Source: Glycine soja (Eukaryota > Streptophyta > Magnoliopsida > Fabales > Fabaceae). From it: DNA of 64,000 bases. Of the stretch, positions 12,920 through 24,037 are shown in pieces; the first letter of the stretch is position 1, and every line of letters begins with the position of its first letter. The notes under the pieces were generated by a model that made no database searches, was not told the origin of the DNA, and worked only from the letters and a program-made list of their open reading frames with translations. Both the position numbers and the translations under genes were made by a program. The stretch covers positions 39,793,562-39,857,561 of the forward strand of contig NC_041010.1 in the NCBI RefSeq assembly GCF_004193775.1. The letters are read 5' to 3'.

Positions 12920-14174
12920 CTAATTTGTTTGAAGTTGTTGATGAACTCCTCTTGTATGCATATAACATCTTGTTTGTAGGTATGCAATAAAGTCAGGATG
13001 AGTACCACGAGATACGACAATGTTTGAAATCCCTTCGTTAATATGATCGTAATTAACATCAACATTACTATTGTATGTATTTTGTTCGTCTTCAACAATC
13101 ATGTTATACAATATAATGCATGTCAAGATTATGTTCTTCATGATATCCATGTGCCAATAATGCGATGGACTACGTATAATTGCGAAACAAGATTTGAGCA
13201 CACCAAATGCTCTCTCCACATCCTTTATTGTCACTTGACATTTTGTAAATAACTTTCTTTTCTCTATATGTGGCATCAAGATGGTCTTTACTAATGTAGC
13301 CCAATCAGAATAAATGTCATTTGTAAGATAGTGCCCCATATTGTGTGTGGTTCCATTATTTCTAAATTGTATTGGAGGAGCTCAACCTCGAATAACATCA
13401 TTAAACATAGGAGATTGATTTAACACATTTATGTCATTGTTTGAACCTGCAACTCCAAAATAGGCATGCTAAATCCACAAGTCTTGTGACGTAATGACCT
13501 CAAGTATTATTATGGGTTTACGATGATCACCTATACGATATTGCCCTTGGCATGCAACCGGATAATTTTTCCATTCCCACTACATCCAATCAATAGAACT
13601 CAACATACCGGAAACCTATGTTGCCTCTCCAATTTGTAGTAGGCGATTAATGTTGTTGTTGTTAGGCCTTCTTAGATACTCATCTCTAAATATCTTGTTC
13701 ACACCCTTCACAAAAGTTGCTGAGCATTTAATTGTAGTGCTTTCGCCGATTCTGACATACTCATCCACACTATCGTCAGGTGATCTGTATGCCAATATAC
13801 AAATTGCAGCAGTGCACTTTGCAAAGGTGAAAGACCCTTTCTACCAGATGCATCAGATCTCATTTGGAAATATGGATAACAGTCACTCAAATCGTCTACA
13901 ATTCGAAGAAACAACTATTTTTGTATTTAGAACCTCTGTTGAAATCGACTCTCTATGTATATACAATTTTCATAGAAGTAGTCATTCATCAAACAACCAT
14001 GTTCATCTTCACGATTTCAATTTATGTTTCTTCTTGTTCGTGTGGGCCGACTGATACTATTTGCTTCTTGTTGTAGCTGACATAAATATCTTATGATTTC
14101 TTCATCGGTGTTCTCTTCAAGTGCTTCATCTACAATTTGTTGTCAAACTCTATTGAAGTAGAGTTTCGAGCCAT
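12920..14174 (-). pseudogene. PIF/Harbinger transposase (ALP1-like nuclease), degenerate
   Basis: The reading starts at an ATG at 14174 (MARNSTSIEF-like). Further segments read in several frames with stops between them. Recognisable blocks in order are FPYFQMRSDA-type text (here YPYFQMRSDASGRKGLSPLQ), a region matching the GSIDCMHWEW part near 13.57 kb, the Y-LTD-IY-DWATFVKTI block, and the C-terminal block KDVERAFGVLKSCFAIIR followed by NMIVEDE. The last 139 codons (13339-12920) remain open. These motifs identify the DDE nuclease of PIF/Harbinger elements. Stops, for example just after the first 15 codons, make a complete enzyme impossible. This is transposon remains rather than a domesticated gene. 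Confidence 0.8.
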
Positions 14175-14270
14175 TTTATGACTGAGTGGAAGTAGAAAAA
14201 AGACAACAATTTTGAAGAAGAAGGTGGGTGCATGAATGAAACGAAACTAAACAATTAAATAGTATTGTCC

Positions 14271-14351
14271 AACAACTAGTTTTTTTAACGACTAGTTTTT
14301 ATAAGAACTAGTTCAAATAACAACTAGTTTTTTTAACGACTAGTTTTTATG
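14271..14351. repeat. 33-bp direct repeat between the two transposon ORFs
   Basis: A 33-base unit built on AACAACTAGTTTTTTTAACG occurs at 14271-14303 and again at 14319-14351 with one difference, a period of 48. CTAG-containing short repeats between the two ORFs are common in plant PIF/Harbinger elements. Confidence 0.85.
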
Positions 14352-14483
14352 ATACCTTAAAATTAGCAAATAACTTATGTAATTAAAAATAAACTTCATC
14401 ATTCATCTAATAGAAAATGTGTTACAACATAATCACTAACAACTTAACACTTGAAAAACAAACTACTAAACTAATAAAAAAAA

Positions 14484-15767
14484 CTAATTAAAAACAAACT
14501 TAAACAAGCAACTAATTAACGGTAACTTAAGACATAAATAGTAACTACTAAACTTCTTTGAAATATATTTACAAGTGATTTCATGTTTTTTGCGTTGATC
14601 TTCAATCATGTTAGACGTGTCATTCATAAGAATATCATACATCTTCAAGACATTATTGAACTCCACACTTCCTCTGCTATTTGTTTTTGACAACATTTCT
14701 TTTTCAAAGCCAACAAGTCCACAACCGGTGTAGAAGAAGATGCTTCTTTCCCTTTGACCTTCCTTTTGGTCACCTTTTGTACCATTGGGCGAGGCAATGG
14801 TGTAGAAGTGTCACTTTTAGAAAGTTAAATTGGTGTCTCCGGATTAGATGACAATGAGTAATTCTAATTTTCATTTATCTTTGTTCTTTTTGAAGAAACT
14901 TTTTTGCATTGTTCTAACCATCTAGGCTGATCTTTTAATAGTCACCATACATGCTCCAATGTGAAATCCTTTTTTTCGTTGTCATTCCAAATAACATATT
15001 CATTAACCATCACATCATTCTCTGTGTAGCTGTTTTTCTTCAAAGCAACAATTTGCTTGTAACAATCATTGATTTTTGAATGACATAGTGAATTTTGTAT
15101 CATTGAAATTACAATTGATTGGTGGATCTCTCACTTAGATTGTCATGATATGTTGTAATTTTCTACGATCTTTTTCTAAAAAACCTCTAATTTTTTACCA
15201 TCACCGATGATTGAATCGAGTGAGACATTAAGCCGTGAACTAACGAGAAGTTTATCTTCTTCAATTGAAAAGAATATTCGTGTGTCCTTTTTCTTCCTTG
15301 TAAAACTCCCTCCTCATTCCTATACAATAATATCTTCTAACTCAATTTGAGTAGGAAATTGTGTATCAACTTCCTCATTTGAAGGAGTTTGTGCATTTCT
15401 ACAATTATTGGGAGGCTTATGGAACACGTTGAAGGTGTTTTGTGGCATCAAAGGAAAGGTTTGAGAACTTTGAGAATTTTTGGTAGAAGGGGGGTTGGTT
15501 ATAAATTGCTGGTGGTGGTGGTGGTGGTAATGACAAATATGGAATGAAATGAGAAAGAATTTGAGAATTTTCACTCATTGGTAGAGGTGGTAGTGGCATG
15601 TATGGAAACAACGGAGAAGGATGTAGCAGATTTTCATTCAAAGGAGGTGATAATTGCATGTATGAAAACAACAGAGTAAAATGTTAAGGATTTTCATTCG
15701 AAGGAGATAGTTGATAATTTTGCAACAAATTCATATAAGCTTGTCAATTAAATTTATTTGGATCCAT
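14484..15767 (-). pseudogene. PIF/Harbinger ORF1 (NAM-associated/Myb-like), degenerate
   Basis: The minus-strand reading begins MDPNKFN at 15767 and then meets a stop where a glutamine codon is expected. A proline-rich N-terminal region follows (about 15300-15670, with runs such as LPPPPPPA). Next are a middle part with WNDNEKKDFTLEHVW, LLKDQPRWLEQ, SSNPETP and KVTKRKVKGKEASSS, and a C-terminal DQRKKHEIT-type helix. This matches the proteins often annotated in plant databases as glutathione S-transferase T3-like or NAM-associated, which are really ORF1 of PIF elements. At least six stops or frameshifts break it. Confidence 0.7.
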
Positions 15768-16112
15768 ATGGCAAGGAACAAATAAAGCAAGATTTAAAAT
15801 TGAAATTGGAGAATTTGAGAATGGCAATGGGAATAAGAATGAGAATGTGAAAATTGTGCGAAAAAAATCCTACAATCACCAATTTATAGGACCTAATTTT
15901 TACAAAATTTCATTGTAAAAAAATTAGAAAAAAATGCAACATGAACAACTTACATCAATGTTAAAAAATTTTGATGCAGTATAGTAACAATCATGTCGAG
16001 CTATAGTAACGGTCACACTGAGCTACAATAACGGTCGCAAAAATTGACCGCTACAATAGCGTCCAAAAAAATTTTAGAAAGCTACAATAACAGTAAATAA
16101 CGAGCAAAAAAA

Positions 16113-16330
16113 ATGCTACTTTTTCTTCTTTATTCCCCCTCTTTCCTTCCCCACCCATCCCCGTCTACCCCTTCAAATTCTTCTTTCTTCTTTTCTCTCT
16201 TCGCCCCCACCTCCTCTGCTCCCTCTCTTCTCCCCCCTTCGCTACACCCCCTTCTTCTTCCTTTTTTTCTTCTTTTCTTCCCCCACCTTCCCCTTCTGCT
16301 CTACCCCTCTCATCTTCCCCTACCCACCCC
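16113..16330. repeat. Long polypyrimidine tract (plus strand)
   Basis: About 200 bases are almost entirely C and T on the plus strand (CTTCTTCC, CCCCAC, TCTCTCTTC), with only scattered purines. Both strands give spurious open frames (Pro/Ser/Leu-rich on plus, Glu/Gly/Lys-rich on minus). I do not consider either a gene. Confidence 0.75.
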
Positions 16331-17830
16331 TTCCTTGCCAAACTCTCGTGATGCTCTGATTTGGGTGCCATGGTCATGCGAGCCTCCGATCTGGCCATGG
16401 GGCTATCGTCAACCACTTTGTGTCCATCGTTGTGTCTCTCCACAAGGTTATTGTAATTATTTTATTGTTATGTATTTTTTGGTAAAATTATATTGTTATG
16501 TATTTTGTTCTAGATGTGTACTGTTGTTATTGTTGTTGATATCTTCCTCTTCTTCCTTTCTTCTTTTTCTTTTTTGGTTGATTTGTTTCTTCCCTTGTTC
16601 CCATAAGAATCAGTTAGGGAGAGAGACAATAAAAATTGATTTTTTGAAAAAAATGTGTAGATCTTTAGGGTTCTTTTACAAGAACCAAACCTCTAGCATG
16701 GAGATCATGAGGAAGTCTCTAGTAGCTGGATCTTGAAACCACAAATCTTCAACTTTAGATCTCTCTCCAAGATTATCTATTGGAGATGACCTTAGTGTTG
16801 CATTTTCATGTTTGATGGGTTGACAAAATTGCAGCAAAATTCATATTGATTGACAACTTCTTACTTAAAGGATTAAGTTAACAAAAATAATTGTATATAT
16901 ATGAATTTAATAGTGTACTCTTACAAAATTCCCAACTCTCATTTCAATTTAGCACATTAAAAGGTTGTTGTTATATTCATTTTCCTTTTTTGCTAATTAC
17001 ATTCTTTTTTCCTTTTTTAATCAAATTAATTAGATAACCTTTAATTTTTAATTCTTCTTCTCTCACTCACTCATTTCGTCTTTCATATCAACAACACATC
17101 TTCTCCCTCTCTTGTATCACACTTTCTCCTCTATTTTACTCCCTTCATTTTCGTTTGATCTCTTGGTCCGGTCTTCCTTTATTCCTCTCTTGCTCTAGCA
17201 TTCAGATTTTTATCCTCCAAACTCCAATGTAGTATAGCATGCATACGCTTTCAACTACTTTTCTTTCATGTTTTTTTGTCCTCACGCAACACCATTAATG
17301 TCTCTTATTTTATATACGCAATAATGTATGATTAAATCTCAAATTTGTCCAAATTATTGTAGCAAAGTACCTCTTAAAGTCGTCAAAATTGAAGGACCAA
17401 TATCAACTATATGCTCTCTTCACTTCCATTGCTTCATTGTTGTACCAAATTTTCTTTATAGGAATTTTAATGATCATAGTGTTTCACTTGAATTTTCCAT
17501 ATGTTTTTCAAAACATTTTGTAAAGTACTTTCCAAAACTCAAAAATAATATTTCAAAAAATGCTTTCTAAAATACAATTTTATTTTTAACATTTCAGAAA
17601 ATACTTTATAGGATGTTAAAAACAAAATATTGTTCCCAAAACTACATTCTAAAATAATGTTTATGCATCAAGGTTATGAGTATAAAGGATATATATGATA
17701 TTCCTTGTGTTTCTATTAATAAGACTTAAGTTTGAAATGATGTTTATTATTTTTTATAATATTCCATGTATTAATTATTTTTAGATTAGAATACCCCTCA
17801 TTAAGAGAAGAAAGAAAATGTATTGACAAA
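16331..17830. other. Gene-free spacer
   Basis: No recognisable gene. The part next to the pyrimidine tract (16330-16440) is GC-richer and may belong to the same unknown repeat. The remainder is AT-rich and leads into the plastid-derived insert. Confidence 0.45.
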
Positions 17831-18227
<397 letters not shown>

Positions 18228-18468
18228 TTTAAGATAAATTTATTATTACTAATTAAATTAAGCACTTTTCTTAATATTGATGAATTAAGTAATTAAGCCT
18301 GATATATAATAACATAACAATAATAAAAATTAGTGGGGAAAAACAAATGGTGTACTTAGCAAAAGCCGCATCAAAATTGTGATACATTTCATATCCAAAG
18401 CCCACTAACTCCCCGCACGGACTTCACCTTCAACCCAAACACAAAAAGAAGGAAAGAGAAGAAGATGC

Positions 18469-19662
18469 ATGAAAATCGAAAAATTCCCCAAACTTCACAC
18501 CGTACAAAACCCTAGCCCAATTTTACCCTTCCCCAAATTCAATTCCTTCAAATCCCTTCCCTATAATCTCGATTTTGCTTCGTGCAATCTCTCTTCGATC
18601 CCAATGGACGACATGGAAGACGACGCAAGGTACCCTCCCAAGTCCTTCTCCCTCAACCGGCAGAACCCTTCCCACCGCCACAAACACCCCATACGCGCCG
18701 CCCCCTACCACCGCCCAATGCCCACGCGCTACCAGGAACCCGACGATGATGAGGACGACAACGAACCCGACGATTTCGACGACGACGAAGCTGAAAACGG
18801 TTACGACGACGAAAACAACATCGCCGCGTATCCTCGGATCCCGAAGAAGCGCAAGGTAGTCGGCACTGCAGCGGCAGGAGGTTCTTACGAGTTCGCGCCA
18901 CGTGTCAATTTCTCCTACGGAAACTCCCGCGGTTCGGGTTCGGGCGAGGAGTGGAACGAGCACGAGACTTTCGTACTGTTAGAAGTTTGGGGAGACAAGT
19001 TCCTCCAGCTCGGGAGGAACAGTTTGAGATCCGAGGAATGGCACGAGGTTGCAGAAAAAGTTTCCGAGGAATTGAAAACAGAGAGAACGGTGACACAGTG
19101 TAGAAGCGTGTTGGACAAGCTGAAAAGAAGGTACAGGAAAGAGAAGGCTAGAATGGACGAAATTGGCCTTGGCTCTTGTAAATGGGCCTTCTTCAAGAAG
19201 ATGGACATGTTGATGGCTTCCTCCGCAAGGCAAGAGTATGGACTTGCTTGTGGTGTGGATTCCGGGGAGTACGTGTTTATGAACACTAGGGTTTACTTAA
19301 ACAGTTCCAATGGGTTTGATGAGATGAGGGACAGTCCTGGGGAGTCTGAGAGCGATGATGACGATGAAGAGGAGGATATTGGTGGTGGTGGTGGTGGTGG
19401 GGATGAGGATGAGGAGGAGGACAAGATGTCATACCGCGTGTTGGCAGATTCGATTCAGAAGTTTGGGAAGATATACGAGAAGATTGAGAATAGTAAGAGG
19501 CAGCAGATGATGGAGCTGGAGAAGATGAGGCTGGATTTTAACAGGGAGCTGGAGCTGCAGAAGAAGCAGATCCTCGAGAGGGCGCAGGCCGAGATTGCCA
19601 AAATTCAGGAAGTGGATGAGGAGGATACCGACACTTCCGGTGGGGAGAATCTCAGTGAATGA
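18469..19662 (+). CDS. Trihelix transcription factor (SIP1/ASIL-type)
   Basis: Uninterrupted single coding exon of 397 residues from the ATG at 18469. An in-frame ATG at 18604 (MDDMEDD, residue 46) looks like the conserved family start, so the true protein may be 352 residues. A separate out-of-frame ATG at 18465 opens a short upstream frame. An acidic stretch (about 91-115) and a nuclear localisation signal PKKRK (125-129) come first. The trihelix DNA-binding domain spans about 160-249, with its spaced tryptophans W162, W174 and W191 and the fourth-helix block CKWAFFKKMDML. It is followed by an acidic/poly-Gly linker and a long C-terminal coiled coil (about 331-385). This domain order is that of SIP1-clade trihelix factors, which bind GT-type elements and act as nuclear repressors or activators. 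Targets cannot be read here. Confidence 0.9.
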   Translation: MKIEKFPKLHTVQNPSPILPFPKFNSFKSLPYNLDFASCNLSSIPMDDMEDDARYPPKSFSLNRQNPSHRHKHPIRAAPYHRPMPTRYQEPDDDEDDNEPDDFDDDEAENGYDDENNIAAYPRIPKKRKVVGTAAAGGSYEFAPRVNFSYGNSRGSGSGEEWNEHETFVLLEVWGDKFLQLGRNSLRSEEWHEVAEKVSEELKTERTVTQCRSVLDKLKRRYRKEKARMDEIGLGSCKWAFFKKMDMLMASSARQEYGLACGVDSGEYVFMNTRVYLNSSNGFDEMRDSPGESESDDDDEEEDIGGGGGGGDEDEEEDKMSYRVLADSIQKFGKIYEKIENSKRQQMMELEKMRLDFNRELELQKKQILERAQAEIAKIQEVDEEDTDTSGGENLSE

Positions 19663-20100
19663 TCTAGGTAGGTCAGTTGGTTGGTTATGAATTATGGGTG
19701 TATTTGGAATTATTTAATGATATAAGCACTTTTGTAAGTATTTGGGAATTGGGAGAACTTGTGAAAATAACTTTTGATGTGTCCAGATGTTGACTTATGA
19801 ATTATGATATGTTCAAAAGTTGTTTAAAACTTATTTTAATAAATTCTTTGGAATAGTTTCAATTATAGAAATAACTTGTAGGTAAAACACTTGTATGATA
19901 AGTAATTAACTATAGGTGATCTCAATGAATGATGTAGGTAGGTTGGTTGCTGATTAAGGGTGCATTTGGAAGAAGTTATTTTTAGTTTATCAGGACTTAT
20001 CTTATATGATATAAGCACTTATGTAAGTCTTTGAGTCAGCTAATGAAAGTAGCTTATGAGTTATGATCTCTCAGTAAGTTGTTTTCAGCTTATTTCATGT
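19645..20100. repeat. Direct duplication covering the trihelix stop codon region
   Basis: Text around the stop codon at about 19650-19800 (CTCAGTGAATGATCTAGGTAG, then GGGTGTATTTGGAA and ATATAAGCACTTTTGTAAGT) recurs with changes at about 19918-20060 (CTCAATGAATGATGTAGGTAG, GGGTGCATTTGGAAG, ATATAAGCACTTATGTAAGT). The period is about 268. The second half resembles legume dispersed repeats with AAGCACTTATG words. Confidence 0.65.
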
Positions 20101-21586
20101 AGGTTATAATTTAAATGAAAATAGCTTAACCTTATTATAAGGTTCAAAAAGACAGCTAAATAGTTCCCTGGATTAAGGTGTTATACTTTTAGGAACATGA
20201 CTATGGTCAAACTAATTTCCTAAGGTGCTCAATAAATGCTTACTTCTAACCAAAACACTGTATGAATATTATTTATGGTTTGGTTCCAGATAGGAATATT
20301 CTCTGATGAAGGGTTGAATATATGCTCCACTTTATATTAGTTGATTTGGATTTTGGGAAGAAATCTTGAATATGATTTTACTATTTTTCGTAAGGCTGTC
20401 TGTAGTCCTCTCTATTTTGTCAATGATTTCCTTATCACTGGAGTAATGGTACCCCGGCAATTGGTAATCAATGAAGTTAAAAAATTTCAATGGATTGACA
20501 CAGTTATGGGCATGAACTTGTGAAAGGAGGTTCACTCTTTTAGCTATTTGAATAGCTCATGCACCAATGCACATCATATAAGAATCATTAACTTGATTTG
20601 GTTAGACTTTTCATATTACCTGAGTCCTCAGATCGCAGTCAAATGAAATTGGAACCACGCTTAAGTTTTATATGATAACAAACATTATATAAACCTAGTA
20701 ATTGACTTATACATGCTTGTGAAGTGCTGAAAGTGATGTCTTACAAATCATATGAGAGACTGATTCATTGTGCCATAAAATTAAGAAAAACTGACAGTGA
20801 CAAAGAGGGACTAAACTCTTGAGTTTGTCCTTGAAATTTTTTACAACAGACACATCAGTCTTCTGGAATGTAAAATGCTTACATTTGTCCCTAGAAATCA
20901 CAAATGTCAGTTATATTGGTCCTTTTGAGGGACTATGTCCCGTGCTTAATGACTAGTATGGCCAACATTTGTAATTTTTAGAGACTAATGCATCATCAGG
21001 GACAAACTTGAGGCTTCGTAAGAAAAATGATATGGAACAGTCTTTTCAATGTGAGTAGTGACTTAAGGAAATGGGCAAGGGTAGAGCCCAACAACTTGAC
21101 TTTGATAAGGACTGACAATATTACATTAAAAAATTTAAAACTAAAGGATAAAAGAAAGAGAGTCAGGTATTGACAATTTAACATAACATTTGTATTGATA
21201 AGTAGCAAAAGGAGGTGTGGCTGATACCATTTGCTTAATCATATAGTAGATGTTTGAATGCTGAGGTGGCTCAAAATTCATTCTTTGGGATGCCAAACAA
21301 CTTAAGAAGTTGGAAAATGTAATGATTAGTATCTGTGAAAAGTTCTTCTGAAAGATGAGATGCATGAAGAAATGGTGTTATACCACTTGCCTTACTTCTG
21401 AAAGTGCATTTGTTCTTATACCAATTGCCTTACCTCGATTGTTTGGTTTTACTAAAATCTAGTTATGGGGCAGTTTGCATTGCACTGATTCATTATGCGT
21501 AATAGGAGTGCTTTCATACTGTCTGTCTGGACTTATAATTTATATTATATACTAGCGCACTTGACTATTAATTTTAAATGGTGCAG
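19668..21586 (+). other. Probable 3' UTR intron of the trihelix gene
   Basis: A good donor (CTAG|GTAGGT) begins at 19668, five bases after the TGA stop. A good acceptor (TTTTAAATGGTGCAG|GG) ends at 21586 and is followed by a less AT-rich stretch to about 21,900 that would be the terminal untranslated exon. Inside are dispersed repeat-like segments, for example about 20720-20990 with GGGACTAA-type words. This is inferred from splice-site quality only. Confidence 0.4.
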
Positions 21587-21899
21587 GGCATCTGATTCTC
21601 TTGTATTTGAAAATGAGGAGATATGATCTTCGAAAGGGTGGTGATATCTGGATAGAGTGCACCAGTTTTGGAGGAAAGATTGTCTACAGGCTGGAAAAGA
21701 GCTGCACCCAGTAAGGTTTTCAAGTTTCAACCCTCGTGTACCCTGATAATGGGGTAGTTGATTCGAAAGAGTAATTTATTGTATGGGTAAGTTGCAATAA
21801 ATTTGGTACTCTTTTAAATGATTTGCAGCACATTTATGTAAAACTCATTTCATCCAAATACGTGCCTTTGGATGGAAATTATTAATTAAGTGTTAATAG

Positions 21900-24037
21900 T
21901 ATGCTAAAGTTAAACGCGCCAACTGCAATATGTCTCGTTGTCACCATTTGGAATTTTTTTTATTATGGCGCTTGAGCTCGAGCAACTCTTGCATAATGTC
22001 TATTAGACAACCGACTAAAAATTACTACGAATTAACATTAAAACCAGTTAGAGAGTCTGTTTGATATTTGAAAGTATGTTTCTAGCAATCCTCTTATTTT
22101 AGAAATGGTTTTGTTGGCTTTTTTGTTATTTCAATGTATCATCAAAGAGTTTTTTGTTGGTCATGTCTAGCAAGCACTGAGCTGTTGGAATTGCTCCTCA
22201 GGCTCTAATTGCCATTTTCTTTATAGCATTGTTGAAATATTTTGTTATAACATACAAAAAAAACCCGTCATTCTGGAAACTGAATAAGAAAAAGGAAATG
22301 GATACTCTACAATAATTGGAAATCAGATGATCTGTATTTGGGAACAGATCTCCACTGAAAAAACAGAAAGTTGACATGGCCTAATGTTTTGATTTCATTG
22401 TTTATTTTTTAAAAACAGAATGATATTATATTGATAAAATTTATTGAAAGATGAAAAGTTTTCATCCAATGACTATTAGTGTAGATCGAGGATCCATTTC
22501 CTTTATTCTTTTGCAGTTGTTAAAACCAAACTGACCAGGATTAGAAAACTAACAAAAAAAACAGCCAAAATCAGTTTGAATTATATAAGTAGTAGTATAG
22601 AAAACGATTTTAAAATATAGAAAACCATTTAAAAATGTTTATTTATGAGTTTTTAATTTAAAATAAACAAGTGTTTATGCATAGATTGTTATGTTTTGAA
22701 TTATTTATTATGATTCTTTTACAAAATATATAATGAGTTTTTAGGATTAATAGTATATTTTATTATTATTGATTCAACTTCAGTCTAATCACAATTAAGC
22801 TAATGAATCGTGGATCAGGGTTTTATCTGTTTAATAGCAATTTTAAAAACATTTTTTTGTGAGATAGCAAAACATTTTACTTCAATTTTTCATTCGATGG
22901 AGTAAATAAATAGATACATTAATTTGAACGCCAAAATTCATTGAAATGATTAGAGTTAATCTTTTTCGGTCTTGCTAAATATATTGACGTCATTATAATC
23001 TTCTTTCTGTGTACGGAACGCGAAACCAAAGGACAAAATTGTATGATTATTATCATTGAATAATTAAATTGATGTTAATTTTGTATGCTTGAAGGAATAA
23101 ATCAATGACATTATTGATGGTCGAGATTTTTGAAGAAACAAAATGACATCGTTTTTTATAATTGATGTGAAATTTCCTTAAATAACAAAAGTAGTGATTG
23201 CATAAATTTAAAAAGGGGTTGACTCAAGCAAATAAGCATGGCCATTGTTGTAATAGATTTGGGCAGAGATGCTTTATTGACTGTGGAATACAAACCTAAC
23301 TGAAGAGATTGCTTTGACTTTGCCCGTAAACTGAGGAATCAACAAACTAAAACTGGTTCGGATGCCAGCATTAGTGTGATATAATAAAGTGTAGTATTTT
23401 TTTTTATCAAAGTTTATTAAAAATGTTACTTGGAGGAATTTAAACCTATCATCTTTTCTCTCTCTTCTTTATCATTTTTTAACCATTGGACTAACCTTAT
23501 ATCTCCTATATAAAATAATAATAAAAACTCATGAAAAAATATAAAGTATAGTATATTATGAGATTGAAACCAAATCTTGAAAAAATAATGCAGTCACGGT
23601 TTACATTTCTCAGGATAGTAAGCAATGGAATGTTGTAATGAAATCAGAATATCCTCAAGGATGTAAAAAATGCAAAGACTTAGTTTTGCTAGTATCAGTG
23701 TGATACAAAGAACAGTATAATATGAGATTGAAACCAAGTCTTGAGTAAATAATGCATTCGTGGTTTATACTAAGTCGTGATATTAAGTAATGGAAGGTAG
23801 TAAATACTAATGAAATTAGAATTATTTCATCGAGGATATAAAAAATACAAAGTTTTGCTATCTTTTATGTATGTATGTGAGACAAGAAAATGTATGTTTT
23901 ATATATGTTAAATAATGGACTGTCCACTAAGATCAAGGAGTTGAATAAAATACTGCTATTGCTTTACATCAGCTGAAAAGAAGTTGAAAAACAAAGGGAG
24001 TGTGCTACAAAAACCAATGAATGGTGTAAAATTTGGT
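21900..24037. other. Convergent intergenic region between trihelix and GNL2 genes
   Basis: No coding sequence recognised. It contains the 3' ends of two genes that point toward each other, an AT-rich middle, and the tandem duplication listed separately near the GNL2 3' end. Confidence 0.5.
23547..23861. repeat. Two-copy tandem duplication of about 165 bp
   Basis: A block starting TATTATGAGATTGAAACCAA at about 23550 and ending with CAAAGACTTAGTTTTGCTA is followed directly, from about 23714, by a second diverged copy. The second copy has ATATGAGATTGAAACCAAGT, then ATAATGCATTCGTGGTTTAT, and ends CAAAGTTTTGCTATC. A fragment with GTGTGATATAATAAAGTG near 23375 resembles the junction between the two. 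Confidence 0.75.

Larger units (their letters stand above)
12920..15767 (-). mobile_element. Decayed PIF/Harbinger DNA transposon
   Basis: Two adjacent relic genes on the minus strand have the standard order of this superfamily: an upstream DNA-binding/NAM-associated ORF (15767 to about 14484) and a downstream DDE-type nuclease ORF (14174 to 12920). Between them is a short direct repeat typical of these elements. Both ORFs carry several in-frame stops, so the element is not autonomous. I could not identify the terminal inverted repeats or the three-base TA-rich target duplication, so the true outer limits are probably wider, roughly 12.8-16.1 kb. Confidence 0.75.

Noticed and set aside
16113..16736. 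Open frame of 207 codons on the plus strand and its 92-codon antisense partner
   Set aside because: Both are products of the polypyrimidine tract. Composition is extreme (Pro/Ser/Leu or Glu/Gly/Lys), with no domain and no splice or promoter context.
18523..19286. Several long antisense frames opposite the trihelix gene
   Set aside because: They shadow a GC-rich coding exon. The plus frame carries the trihelix domain and coiled coil, while the antisense frames have no recognisable domain.
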